DNA of 64,000 bases from Kalaharituber pfeilii (lineage: Eukaryota; Ascomycota; Pezizomycetes; Pezizales; Pezizaceae): positions 620,001 through 684,000 of the forward strand of contig WHUZ01000012.1 in the NCBI GenBank assembly GCA_015179045.1. Reading direction: 5' to 3'. Numbering within the stretch: the stretch's first letter is position 1; every line of letters starts with the position of its first letter. The notes below the pieces were generated by a model, which was not told the origin of the DNA, searched no databases, and saw only the letters and a list, made by a program, of their open reading frames with translations. The position numbers were made by a program, and so were the translations under genes. Shown here one piece after another: positions 23,984 through 35,779 of the stretch.

Positions 23984-26451
23984 TTATCGACCCCACCGCC
24001 CCACAAACCTCACCCTTGCTTCCACTCCCCCCATCCCTGCCCCGGCACCCTCCGTCTCTTTGAGCTCTTCAACTTTCTGCACAACCTTCTGCACTGCACC
24101 ACTCATCTTTTCCACCTCCCTCTCCACCTCCGCCAGTTTCCGCATTACCAGTTCCTCTGACCACGTCCCCGGCAAAAGCAGCCCCTGTAGCGTCCCCTCC
24201 AAGGCCAAGGAACGTGAGGCTTCCGGGGCAATGCCGTACGGCCTATCTGTGCTTTCGATGCCCCTGATGATCCCTCCAACCCCGGCGCCCTCAGAAATGC
24301 ATGCGCGCACCGCCGTCTTGAGAGAGCGTTGAAGCGTCTCCTCTTGTTGTGTGACTCGGGTGCGCAGCTGAATGAGCTGGCGGAGGAGGTGCGCATGAAT
24401 CTCTTTCCCGCCGAATCCCACTCCAGTTTTGGTGGCGGCGGGGTCCAAGGAGAGGTCGGAAGGCAGTGAGATGCCAAGATGCAGAAGGAGGTCAAGGGCA
24501 GGGTCTGCGCTTTCTTCGTCTCCTTCCTCGTCCTCGTCCATGTCGACATCCTCGTCATCGTGGCTAGGTTCCCTGGGACCAGGGCGTCGGCGTCCGCGGC
24601 GGCGACGGCGAGTGCTAAGGGGTGTGTAGCTGGACGTGGGATCACTACGTTTAGGGGTAACAGGCTGCATACGTAAGTGCGGCGGTAAATGTTTTGTCGG
24701 GGACGTGGAGGACCTTCCTGGTGTGCGCGGGGGTAGGATAGGCAGCTTTGTGCTCTCCACCCCACGCGGCGGGGTGCGAGTGCCGTCAATCGTAGTGGTG
24801 GTGGGGTTGATGGATGACTGGCCGGGAAGTGGGAAGTGGGAAAGTTGATCGAGAAGTGCAGAGAGGGAGTGAAGTGTTTTCTGACGATGAATGTCGCGGG
24901 AAAAAATGGATACGGCGTGCGTGTTGCGGGCTGCAAGGTGGTTGAGGACATCCCTAATCTTTTGTTTTTTTAATTATTTTTTTTTCCCCAAAACGTGTGA
25001 GAACTATCATTTATTTGTTCAGGAACGAATTTGGAGATCACGGTTTGAAGGAAATAAGGAAGCAGCAAAACATACATAGCCCCCCCTTCCCCTTACCACC
25101 TCCCCCACAACCCCCTTCCTTCTTTCCCACTCGCCCACGACTGGCTTTAGGAACTCCGCCTCTGAGCTCATCTTCGCTACCGCCGGTATCTCCGTGTCAA
25201 GGGATTCTAGATCCGATTTCAGGGCTTGGAGATACTCAGAGTGAGACGGGTCCTCTGGAGGCGCAAGAGCGGGTGGACAGTTGAGGGTCTCAAGGAATAC
25301 ACGATCCAGACGGGTGCGGATGGTGGTAATGTGTAGGTAAGCGAGTCTACACGACAAAGGATGTCAGGTCAGTTAGTGTGAAAGCGACGTTAAGAACAAT
25401 TGAGGGTAATATTCGGACAAGATTGAGGGCTGGACTACCTCGCCGTCATCATCCTCATCCTCTTAATTACATCCTCCTTGCTACTATCATCCATCGCACC
25501 AACAGGCGTCTCCTCCGCCAACCTTTCCAACTTCGCCAGCACCTTGTCGTCGTTGGCAAACAAATCCTTCATCGCATTGATATCCACCAATTTTCCGGTC
25601 CCTACCGCCGCTGCCGTTTGTCCCTTATCCCACTGCCGTAAATCCGTGATGTGGTGTCTTAGTGTAACGACTAAATTCTCAATCTACACATTCATTCTAT
25701 TCATTAGTATTATCACAATCCCTTCCCACACTCTCCGCCCACAACCCAGGGCAGGCATCCCCAAACAAACCTCAGCAATTAACCTCTCCCTTTCCCCCCC
25801 TAACTTCTTCCTCCTTCTCTCCCGTAGCTTTCTCTTCCCCTCAGCAATGTGCATCTCTCGTTTCCTCAACATCTGTAATCCCTCCTTCTGCCTCTTCAGT
25901 ACCTCAGTCTGCTGCCTGTAATTCTCAGTCGACGCGCGGAGGCCCTCGATTTCAAGCCTCAGTATCTCGTCTGTGGGGGGGTGCACGAGCGAAAGATCAC
26001 GGGACTTGTGCAATTTGAGGAGGTGAGTGGTTTTGATGTGCTCGTATCTGCTTTTCCAAACCGAACCAAATTGACCACGCGACGGTTTTATAGGCTAGCT
26101 CGTATCAGCTATTTTCATTTTTCGCCCAAGCAAAAAAAAAAAAAAAAAAAAGGGAGGTGGCATTTGCCGGAGTTAGACAGGATAAAAGAAGAAACTGGGG
26201 GAGAGAGAAGGTGGAAGAGTTGGGGAGGAGGATGGAGGGAGGTTAACAATGTGAAGAACGAATAGAACCTACATCTCCGACTCCTCCAGCCCCAGTAAAT
26301 TCTCCCTCCCCAGATACCTCTCTGCATAATCAACTACCGCCGCCGCCGTTTTGTCGGACGTGAACGCCCATGAGATGTCTTGTCTGCTCAGTGGGATGTC
26401 GTGCGTCTCGAGAATGCGGTAGATGTGGGACTGCACTTCGTCGGGGGTCAT
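23984..26451 (-). CDS. Unassigned coiled-coil protein, 648 aa
   Basis: Five exons join in phase: 26451-26273, 26047-25771, 25683-25439, 25346-25076 and 24958-23984. I do not recognise a named family. The N-terminus (MTPDEVQSHIYRILETHDIP) looks like a small helical domain. It is followed by a long charged heptad region with EILRLEIEGLRASTENYRQQ and a very basic RKLRERRRKKLGGERERL, then further helical segments around ITDLRQWDKG and RTRLDRVFLETL. The middle of the last exon is disordered: Pro/Ser/Thr-rich, with an Arg run and then an Asp/Glu run typical of nuclear proteins. The end is again coiled coil (EVEREVEKMSGAVQKVVQKVEEL). The helix-coil-disorder-coil plan resembles cytoskeletal or mitotic complex subunits such as augmin components, but this is a guess. 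Its 3' end faces the aminopeptidase gene only about 220 bp away. Confidence 0.72.
26130..26149. repeat. A tract in intron 1 of the coiled-coil gene
   Basis: About 20 A on the plus strand, hence poly-T in the sense of the minus-strand gene. It lies inside the intron 26272-26048. Confidence 0.7.
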
Positions 26452-27141
26452 CTTGGTTTACCACTCGTCCAGGCCTTGACAGTCTCTACCTAGCTCTTCC
26501 CGTCTGCCTGTCGAATTGATCAGCTGTAAGCCGTCGGGTATGCCGTTGTGGCCGTGAATTGCCAGGCGTTTCGTTGGGATGGGCGGGAAGCCTTCGGATT
26601 GTACGGGAGAGCTCACAACTTGAGCTTTGCTGTGGGGGCAAGGTAGGCTGGTTGGGGCGCACAGGGGTACGCACCAATCGATAACCCGTTTGGTCCTTGC
26701 GTACCATTGAGCCTGCTCACGTGATTAGACTTCTTGGCGTTAACCACAAAGAGTGCTGTGGAGTACTGTACTCTCACCGAATAAGGCACGCGCTCAATCC
26801 CACATCACTCCTAGTACTGCTAGCAAAAGAATATTGCAGCGCCACCCCATTTTCATAGTAGATACAGAGAACAGAGGAATGTACTCGTCAACTCCTAGGC
26901 AAGAGTACTCCACTCAAACCTAGGTATAGCAGAAGCCTGGTCTGAGACCATACCAAGGCGCCGGGCAGATGAGGCTCATCCACCCCTACAGGGGTTAAGT
27001 AGGCAGTGCAACCAGACTAGCTCATCTGCAAGTGGAAGAAACGGTGGTTCTGACGATCTGTAGTCAGTGAGTATTGGTGTTCGAAATCACTCAAAAACTC
27101 CCTAAAACTCTTTTGCATCGGTCGGCAGACAGACAACTGTT
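26452..27141. other. Divergent promoter region
   Basis: Lies between the starts of the minus-strand coiled-coil gene and the plus-strand SMAP-domain gene. I see no gene in it. Near 26940-27018 there are two degenerate matches to the dispersed motif in opposite orientations, with CCTACAGGGG in the loop between them. Confidence 0.5.
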
Positions 27142-28113
27142 ATGGTGAAACGCTCAACAACAGAGCCTATAAATGCAAATGAGCATAGTAGGGCTCCCTG
27201 CATCAATATTCCTCGCCCCTACACTAACGCTGCCCCAGATAAGGAGAACAAATCGAGAAAGCGGAAGCGTGATGACGAGTCAACAATAGAATTGGAGGTA
27301 TAGAGATGCCGTGTTCCATCAAGATTCGTTGAAGATACTTCAGATGAATTCACAACTTACTTTATTTGATGAACAAAGGATCGATTACTGGTCAATAGGG
27401 AGCATCAAAAGGATGATGATAAACGGAAGAAGGTTGAGAAGGGAGTGTCACTAAAGTCGGATTTCAAGGAGAAGTCTAAGCTCCTAAAGAAGAAAGAAAA
27501 GAAAGAGAAAAAGGAAAGAAGGGAGAAAGAGAAGCACAAAGTGAAGAAGGAGAAGAAGGAAAAGGACAGGAAAGAAAGGAAAGCGAATAAGCAAGAAAGA
27601 GTAGCAGAATTACATGGTGAGGGAAAGGATGATAGTAAAAGTGACGAGAAACGGGGAATGCTAGATAAAGAGAAAAAAGAGCAACAGGGGAGCTCCAAGG
27701 AGCAAAAGAAGAAGGAAAGAAGACAAAAGACAAAAGAAAGCGGGCAGCAGGAAACAGAGGTGCCAATGACGAATACCGCCTTCCATCCAGCGGACAGGGA
27801 AGAAGTATCAGAAAAGAACAACAGCAATAATGCCCAGGGTACCCAGCCTGTAGTCAATTCAAGAGCCAGCACCAGATCTGCCACTTCGCAGCCAGTTAAT
27901 ACGAATTGGGTACAGGCACATCTAGAAGGCGGTTCTGCACGGAAGTCAAAATTCTTGCGCTTACTAGGCGCTAAGCCTGCGGCCATCATCAATTCTACGA
28001 CTACGGATGTGAAGAGCATCAAAAAGAGAGAAGAGGAACTAGAAAGGCAATTTAATGCTGGAGTTCTCATGTCGACAGAACCAGGATTCAAAAGGCGATG
28101 TCTAGGGGCGTGA
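27142..28113 (+). CDS. Lysine-rich small acidic protein-like (SMAP) domain protein
   Basis: Two exons, 27142-27297 and 27379-28113, join in phase to give 296 aa. The N-terminus has a bipartite-looking nuclear signal (KSRKRKRDDE). Residues from about 60 to 140 are almost only Lys, Glu and Arg, likely a charged single helix. The C-terminal NWVQAHLEGGSARKSKFLRLLGAKPA and the following Glu-Glu-rich helix match the small acidic protein-like domain found at the end of fungal nuclear proteins of this type. Function is unknown; a nuclear or nucleolar place is likely from composition. The opposite strand also has a long open frame, which is only a mirror of the Lys-rich region. Confidence 0.82.
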
Positions 28114-28385
28114 TGGAGTCTTCAAAGAGGGCGTGCATTGCGTCTATGTAAGGGTATGTAATTCCGAAAGTCCTGTCAAGATCAATTCAATCAACATTAG
28201 AGGGTCAGGAACTATGTTCTCCTGTTTCGTCTGATTGCTCAATGCGAAATCAAAATGGCCCGTATTTCCCATCGCTCGCCCAGTCTATATAAATACAAAT
28301 CGTAGAACAGTACCAGCACACCCATGCCTGCAAGTCGCCAAATTATTCTGGCAAAAGCCTGATATGAACTGTCAATATTTGTGGT

Positions 28386-28723
28386 TTAGTAGTATGTTCG
28401 GAAAATCAAGCGGACCAACTCGAAGATGAGTCCACCGAAGACAACGAATCCCAGGAGGGCTACATTTGCAACAAATAGATTAGTTTTATGTACCTTGCTT
28501 CCAACAACACGAGAGGGTTCACACCTAACCACGGTGGGGAGATGGGTGACTTGAACTTGTTTTTTTGTGACTTGATTGCGCTTTCTGGCTTCCCTCGTTT
28601 CGCTTCCTCGCGCTTTGCAAATTTCTCGTTCGCTCGTCGTTGGGCTGGGGTTTGTACCTAGCGATCAAGTCGTTAGCTACCTCTCAGCATACACAGAGAT
28701 CAAAGTGAAGCCGCCCTAACCAT
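28386..28723 (-). CDS. YSY6: Stress-associated ER protein Ysy6 (RAMP4/SERP)
   Basis: Small tail-anchored ER protein of the RAMP4/SERP family, associated with the Sec61 translocon and ER stress. Three coding exons: 28723-28721 (the ATG alone), 28657-28525 and 28459-28386. They give 69 aa, a normal family length. The N-terminal part QTPAQRRANEKFAKREEAKR is the family signature. It is followed by a Lys-rich segment, the SPISPPWL turn and one C-terminal TM helix (LLGFVVFGGLIFELVRLIF). It is too short and too split to show as one long open frame. The start is set by the in-phase junction ATG | GTA CAA ACC. Confidence 0.88.
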
Positions 28724-28982
28724 TGTAACAGGTGAGGTCGGTCAATTTGATTATAAAGTACAATTCAGGAAGGCACAGAAAGTGGCTTGGCTTAGGTGGT
28801 CGAGTTGCCAAACTGGCACAGTACAGGCGCTGTTTAGACGGTGCGTGTGTGAATCGACTTAAGGAGCTGCAGCTTTGTGGGTTAGGTTGAAATGGGCGGG
28901 TTTAAATTCCTAACACAATCCGAAAAAGGACACATCTCAAGCGCCAAATTCCAGCACCCCCCTTCAACAACCTGCAACGTCC

Positions 28983-29585
28983 ATGACCTCCATGCGTACA
29001 GTCAGCTCCCGAACAATCAGCAGAATCGTATCGAATTGTAGCCCTCGAGACGTACGAAATGCCACATTTCCTCCGCAGAGACAATTAGGCCTAAGTCATC
29101 CTACTTTACTGCGGCAGGGAATGAGCATTCCGTGGGCAACGTCACAAGCGCGACTGCGGCCCTCACAAAGATGCTTCACCACGGCAAGCACCTCACCGCC
29201 GACAGGCCGGAGCAATAAGCGACCAGTATCTCCGCATGTATACCTCACGCACTCCATGTTCAGAAATCTGCAGCTTTCATTTGGGAATGAATCCTAATTA
29301 GGCACGGGACGTAAATAGATTGGATTTTATCAAATGTTCGGCCGACCGCTATTGAAGGTTTTTCTAATGGCATTCATTACGTACCAGATGGCGTACTGGG
29401 TCTGGCTGAAATTGGTGTTCATGGAAGAACAGCATGACAAGAAAGGTTGGATGCCCAACATAATCCCTTGGCGAGTATCAGTACATGGGAGGTGTCGAGT
29501 ATATGTTGCTGATATCGTCGCTCAAAGAGCAGAGGAGATAGCGAAGCTGGAGGCAGAGCTTCAGAGAATCAGGCCAACGAAATGA
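28983..29585 (+). CDS. Small putative mitochondrial inner-membrane protein
   Basis: The N-terminal part is rich in Arg, Ser and Thr with almost no acidic residues (MTSMRTVSSRTISRIVSN), as in mitochondrial presequences, with a RCFTTAS-type cleavage region. After an intron that ends at 29318, one hydrophobic segment follows: GRPLLKVFLMAFITYQMAYWVWLKLVF. A short charged coiled coil ends at RIRPTK. The intron donor is either GTATCT at about 29225 or GTATAC at about 29240; both keep phase. A second intron 29446-29532 (87 bp) is optional because the frame stays open; removing it gives KKEEIAKLEAEL, which looks more natural. Small one-TM mitochondrial proteins with this layout are common in ascomycetes, but I cannot name this one. 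Confidence 0.68.
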
Positions 29586-30489
29586 TCCGTGTGCGCGCGC
29601 AATGGTGCCCAGTTAATGCTTGAGCATTCGCTGCTGTTGGAGAGAAAAGTTTGCTATAACCTCTTGCAGTCACATGGTCTGGGAGAGCATGATGGGGGGA
29701 CCAAGGCTGGTCTATGTCAAAATATCTGAAGCTCATTGCTCTATCTCCACCCTAAGAAATAATCACCCACTCGTGTGTGATGTAGCTGATTCTACTGTAC
29801 CCGAAAACGTCTGGTCACTGAGGTGGGATGAGATCCAGTTGCAATTGCGGCCACAGGATCTCAGTATGGTAACAGCCGGTGAGCTGCCTCGTGGAGCAGT
29901 TAGGGATCCATACTTGATTAGAAACAAGTGCATCCACCGAGAAGGCTTCGGCATTGGCTTGGCTTGCAGCAGAAAGTATCCGTTCGTGCAGCATCACGCT
30001 CGTGCAGGTATAATGACTCAGTCGCGGTCGAGTGGTGGCAGCCTGTACTCGCTTGGGACACTCGGCAGCCATTGCAATGATTCATTGGAATTAGCACCCG
30101 TATGGAGGGAGCACCTCACCAGCACTATGACTTAAGGCAGACTACGGCGCCAAGATCCAATTACAGGCCCAAAACGCGTCCCACAACGAGGTAAAGTAGT
30201 CGCTAGCTTTGGTCCCTTTCGCTTCTACGCAGCGATTGATGCACCCCGCGATACATCCCACATACGAGAAACCTCCCACCCCACAGACTGGTAACCCGCT
30301 CTCCATCCTCACCAGTCGCCACCCCCCTCCCCCCCTCACACCCACACACACACACTCACACACACACTTTTTTTTTTCCACTGTCTATGGCCGTATAAGA
30401 ATCGAAGCAGCTACCTCGAAGCAACGTGAATTTTAAACTTCTTCCTCACAGTGCCACATTCCGGCTGGTCACTGTTACAAGGCCCAAAA
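29586..30489. other. Intergenic region with CA microsatellite
   Basis: A 171-codon open frame (29620-30135) has no ATG near its start and no recognisable motif, so I leave it out. A (CA)n stretch followed by T9 lies at 30341-30378, just before the SHPRH-like gene. Confidence 0.5.
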
Positions 30490-33400
30490 ATGCAAGATAT
30501 CAATATTGTGGTTAAATCCAACAGCGAATTCCACGCCTCTTCAGTCGACTATGCTATACAACAACAGAATGAAGTGGGAAGCAAAGATGTATCCAATGAC
30601 CGTAAAACGAAACGCCGTCGAATCGAGGCCGACCAGCCGGGTTGCCCGGTCGTCAATGGAAAGAAGGAAGAAAGAATAACACTACTCAAAAGAGAGCTTT
30701 TATTTGTGCGTCGAGCGGAACTTGATATTGTTCAACATTTCCACTAATGATATTACATACAAGGACATCGAAGGCATCAATGGTGCCAACAACCTAAAAG
30801 AGCTACTTGCTGTACATGGTGGCTCTGTCGAGCTCCCTGTTAGTGTCAAAATGTCCCCAAAAGAAGCAAAGAAGGGTAAGGGGCAAGAGAAATTCACAGT
30901 AATGTCTGTGTCTATCAGCTCTGTGTGCGAAAGTTGGTTGTTACTTGAAATGAGGCATGTCAACATTGTCCGATGAGAATGCCCGCCATACTGACTGGTT
31001 CTTAGCTGTGACTTTGACGCTCTAGAGTCAGTCGCTTCAGACTTCCACGCAGCTACTGCCGTCGCTGTTGCCCACAGGATGTACAAAACAGGGGCAACAC
31101 GTGGAAGTGAGTTTGAGGTTCAGATGCTTTTAAGATTAGGCTTCGACTTGGCAAAAATGTTTTCCGTGCAACTTATGCTCACCCTTGGCATTGCGGCAAG
31201 CAACGAATGGACGACCTCATCTCGTGCAGTTGCTGAATATTGGTGGGAGACTCTTGCATATGCCTTTCCTGAGGGAAAACCTAATATGGAAAAGGTTCGC
31301 TTGCGTGGGAAATGGTCCAGAGCGAGACAGACAATTTCAGCAGGTCATTTTTATAATTCGGTAACATCCCTCCTAAAGGACAGTGTGCCACCAGCTATAT
31401 TGCATCGCGATCTGCAATGTACACTTCTTCCATTTCAAAGGCGAACTGTTCGATGGATGTTGAGACGAGAAGGGTATGATGTTCAAGCCGGTTCTGAGAA
31501 AATTACTTGCTATACTGAGCATGATATACCCCCATTGTTCTTCAAAACCGTAGACGCTCTCGGAAACACCTGCTATGTCTCACATGTTTTGGGAATCGTT
31601 TCGACCGACCTTGACTTCATCATTAAAAAATTCAGTATCAGAGGTGGCATACTTGCTGAAGAGATGGGTATGTACACTACTGGCCAAGAAGAAAGAAAAC
31701 TGCTGAACTTCAGTAGGGTTGGGGAAAACTGTAGAGCTCATAGCCTTGATAACTTTGTAAGTAAAATATTCTGAATGATATAACCCCAAACTACTTGTAC
31801 TCACTTTCCCTGTAGAAACAGGCGTCCTATTTCTGGAGACCAGCAAATCCTCGACGAATATTCAGGGAAATTGGTATATCCCTCCTCAGCCACTCTTATA
31901 ATAACGTAAGGACCAGTTTTTGTTTGCATAAACTATCAATTAATTTATCTTGAACAGACCAGTGAGTATTTTGCAACAGTGGGCAAGGGAAATTGCATTA
32001 CACGCGCCACATCTCAAAGGTTCGACAACCACTTGAGAGCTCTTGTCATTCTCTAACTTTTCGCCAGCCTTCCATTACCAAGGGATGATGAAACATAAGG
32101 CAGATCTCACAAATGAATTGTTAAATTATGATGTGATTCTCACTACATACGATGTTTGTTCTTCTGAGCTGTACTTCACCCAACCACTTCCTGATAGGCA
32201 ACTGCGCCCAAGGGCAGTGGTTCGAAAGCCTATGCGGAGTCCTCTCGTTCAGATATCATGGTGGCGAGTGTGTTTAGACGAGGCTCAGATGATTGAAAGT
32301 GGGGTCAGTAATGCCGCGAGTAAGTCCCCCCAACAATTATTCCTGATGGTTTGTTGACATAGATGTAGCGGTAGCCCGTGAAATTCCACGCATCAATGCC
32401 TGGTGTGTAACTGGGTAAGGAATTTTGTTCCAGGCATTTTGGGAACGATAGACTGATCTCCTCAGAACTCCCGTACGCAAGGACCTTTCCGATTTATTAG
32501 GTCTTCTCGTGTTCTTGAGATGTGAACCTGTCTCCACAGATACCAAAACCTGGAAAAGCCTGTTATATTACAATCTTCCCTCGTTTGAAGCATTGTTTGG
32601 TCGACTTACTATTAGGCACACCAAAAACGAGGTGAGAGATGAGTTATACCTACCTCCACAAAAGCGTGTCATCATTACCATCCCATTCTCTCATGTTGAG
32701 GAGGAGAATTACGATTGGCTATTTGATCAGATGGTGCGAGAATGCCAGATTACAGCAGATGGAATTCAGTGGCCGGGCGATGGCGGAAAGAGAGACGCTA
32801 TGCTTGAAACAATGAGAAGATGGTTGGTTCGTTTGCGGCAGGTTTGTTCGCATGCACAAGCTGGGCGTTGGAATAGACAAGGTCACAATGCTGGAAACAA
32901 TCTGGTCAGGACAATAGTTGAAGGTACATATTTGCCTCAAATAGTGTCTGCAAAGCCCGAGACGCTAAATTACGTCAACAGTTCTGGATCAGATGATTGA
33001 GCAACATCTTACCCAGTTACGGACTGACGAGAGGATATTATTTCTCTCAATTCTAAAGCGTGGTCAGGTCCTTGAGCATTATGAGAAATTTAATGAAGCG
33101 TTAGCGACTTATATGCTCGCCAACAAACAACTACAGCCAGTAGTTCTAGAATGCAGGAAAAGGCTGGCAGATGAGCAGGATGCTGGGACCAAACATAAAA
33201 TAGGAAAAGAGAAAGCAAGAGCAATTGATGAGCATGAGGATGCTGTCTCTGATGATGACGATGAACTGGATTCAGATGATGATTTCAAAGAGCGAACGAA
33301 GCTTGGTATGATAAAAGCACGTTTGAGAAACTTTCTGGAGGTTGAACATGCCGTTCTCTTTTTCCTGGGTGGGCTCTATTACCAAATGAAGACTGCAGAG

Positions 33401-35779
33401 AAACTAGACCCTGAGAGCAATAAGTTTCTGGAGTATACTGAAATGGAAAATGTATATTATGAATCTGCTAAGCTAGTCAGGAAGGAAGTAAGTTTAATTT
33501 GGCTGCTGATGCATTTAGCAATTGTGCTAACATTCATTAGCTTCTTACAGAAACAGAAAGTAAAGCGCAGAGGTTCTTAAACCGAGTCAACCAGTTGACA
33601 GGGGACAAACTTTCGTGGAAATACCAGAGATGACAATTCTTGAGCTTCGAGGAGGAATTGAGACACAAACAATTCTGGAAGAGCTACAAAGCATCCAAGA
33701 TGAATTGAACGTTCAAGCCAACCATCTGGATGGATGGCGAGAACAGCTTATTCAAATACTTATCACGCCTCTGGTTGATCAGAATGAAGATGCGAAGGGT
33801 GATGAATTCGAAGAATCCGTCAATAAACAGGCTGAAGGATTTGCATACATGGAAGCCCTCAAAACTGTAGTAGCGGACAGAGAACAAGCTTTGAGTGGGC
33901 GCAGGAATATGCTAGTAGAGGAGGATCTAGCACGTGCTCTGGCGCGTGATGAGACTTACACTGATCTTCTAAAGAAGCTGATTATGCAACGAAACTCGTT
34001 CAAACCTCAGTTGAGACAACCAATGAAAGCGTTGCTTAGTCGCCTTCGAACCGTGATCGCGACGCTGAAGTCGGAAGAGATTCATGGTAATCATAGGGCT
34101 GAGATGGAAAGGAAGCTGGCGGAAGAAGTTATGAAACAGGCCCAAGCAACGTTCAATGCTCAGGCAAAGGCAACATCTAAGCTAGAGAGGTACGTTCCTT
34201 TATCCTTAGAACATTTGGAACTCGTTGCTCATTTTCTCAAGAGAGCTTGAGTTATTCCGAAACACTATCAATGCCCGGGTTGATTTCTACCGGCAACTTC
34301 AAGTAGTTTCGGACAGTGTTGTACCATTCAATCCGGAACAGGAACCTGAAATCACATTAGAATCCGTTCAGCAGATGAAACGAGAAGAGGATTTCCTGGC
34401 AGCAAAAATAGCACAGGCTAGGGCGAAAGAGCGTTATCTTTCACATCTTAGGAGCGCTGACTCAGAGGAATCACGAACTTGCATTATTTGTCAGAGTATG
34501 CCTTAACAATCAACCTGTTTGCTGGAAATGTCACGACACTGATGAGAGACACAGCTACATTTGAAGAAGGAACACTTACAATTTGCGGACATCAGTATTG
34601 TACTGAATGTCTATCAGCTTGGTTCAAACAGGCTCATACTTGCCCCATGTGCAAGCGACGATTGAGACAAGTCGACATGCACCCTATCACGTATGACACC
34701 AGTACTTCTATTTATCATTTTCTCGCTAATTAGAAGACAGGTACACAGTTAAAGAAGTTGAATTTCGTGAGGAGAAACATCATACAAGCGCTGTGAATGG
34801 AGATGATGATGCAGTCCATGCTTTATATAGTGACATACAGGACGCCATACTGCAGCAGATCAAATTAGTACCAATAGAGAAATCATTTGGATCAAAAATT
34901 GATATGAGTATGTGAACTCCCAAGAGAGACTTCAAGTTACAAGTGTACTGACGATAGAATGTTGTAGTATGCAAACATCTACTTTGGATTACTAAGAATA
35001 ATCCAGAAGAGAAGGCTGTGGTTTTCTCTCAATGGCGTGATGTTTTGGCCGTGTTTGAGCGGGCATTTCGCGAGAATGGAATTGGGTATGCTACCTTCGA
35101 AAAGGACGGTGTTAATCGTTTTCAAAATGACCCAAGCGTAAGTCCTCCGCTAGTACTTTGAGGCCAATGAGGCACTGACCGTATACAGATCAAATGTTTC
35201 CTCCTCCATGCGAAGTCCCAATCGTAAGTTCATATGCGCCTGCACTAATTGACATTGAACATTTGTCTAACATATCACAGGGCCGGTCTCACCCTCGTGA
35301 ATGCTAGCCATGTATTCATCTGCGAGCCACTATTGAATCCAGGGCTAGAGCTTCAGGCTATCTCCCGAGTGCACCGAATTGGGCAAACAAAGCCTACAAC
35401 CGTCTGGCTTTACGTTGTCAACGGTACAGTGGAGCAAGCTGTGCTCAACCTGTCCACTCAACGGCGGCTGGCACTGATGGGGCTTAAGGGCGCCCAGAAG
35501 GAAATATCCGTGGCTGAAATCACAGAAGCTGAGCTAGACAAGGCAAACTCTAAGGAGCTTCAGCAGCCAGGGACTCTAGTGGATAAGATTCCAGGAGGAG
35601 GGGAGGTTGTTGCTGATGCGGATCTACTGGAGTGCCTGCTTGAGTCAGCGAGAGTAAAGCTGAATTCGAAGGCGGCTAATGGAGAAGTGAGGAGGAATTT
35701 AATGGCTGATGCAGCGGAGAAGAGGGTAGGAACGAATATGGAACTTGCTCTGGGAGCGGCGGGCCCGTCCCGGATATGA
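30490..35779 (+). CDS. SHPRH/Irc20-like Snf2 ATPase with RING finger (frame slips)
   Basis: Snf2-family ATPase joined to a RING-type E3 ligase domain, as in human SHPRH and yeast Irc20 (post-replication repair and recombination control). Exons that fit include 31006-31667, 31717-31756, 31816-31905, 31958-32019, 32068-32319, 32363-32414, 32466-32923, 32982-33487, 33541-34189, 34242-34494, 34555-34690, 34741-34907, 34968-35137, 35189-35223 and 35281-35779. Motifs in order: GGILAEEMGLGKTVE (Walker A, split by an intron), WWRVCLDEAQ (DEAQ box), NAWCVTGTPV, a long insertion with coiled coil and an Asp/Glu run, a C3HC4 RING (CIIC ... CGHQYCTECLSAW ... CPMC), AVVFSQWRDVL, and the last helicase motifs SAGLTLVNASHVF and QAISRVHRIGQTKPT. 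Frame trouble: one base is missing at T3 33611-33613 (four T would restore it). Near 30699-30702 the N-terminal frame changes without a good intron. The far N-terminus has a KTKRRRIE nuclear signal. Confidence 0.88.

Noticed and set aside
27405..28091. 228-codon minus-strand open frame, Ser/Phe-rich
   Set aside because: Mirror of the Lys/Glu-rich plus-strand gene; AAG/GAG runs reverse to CTT/CTC and stay open.
29620..30135. 171-codon open frame after the small mitochondrial protein
   Set aside because: No ATG near its start, no recognisable domain, and random-looking composition.
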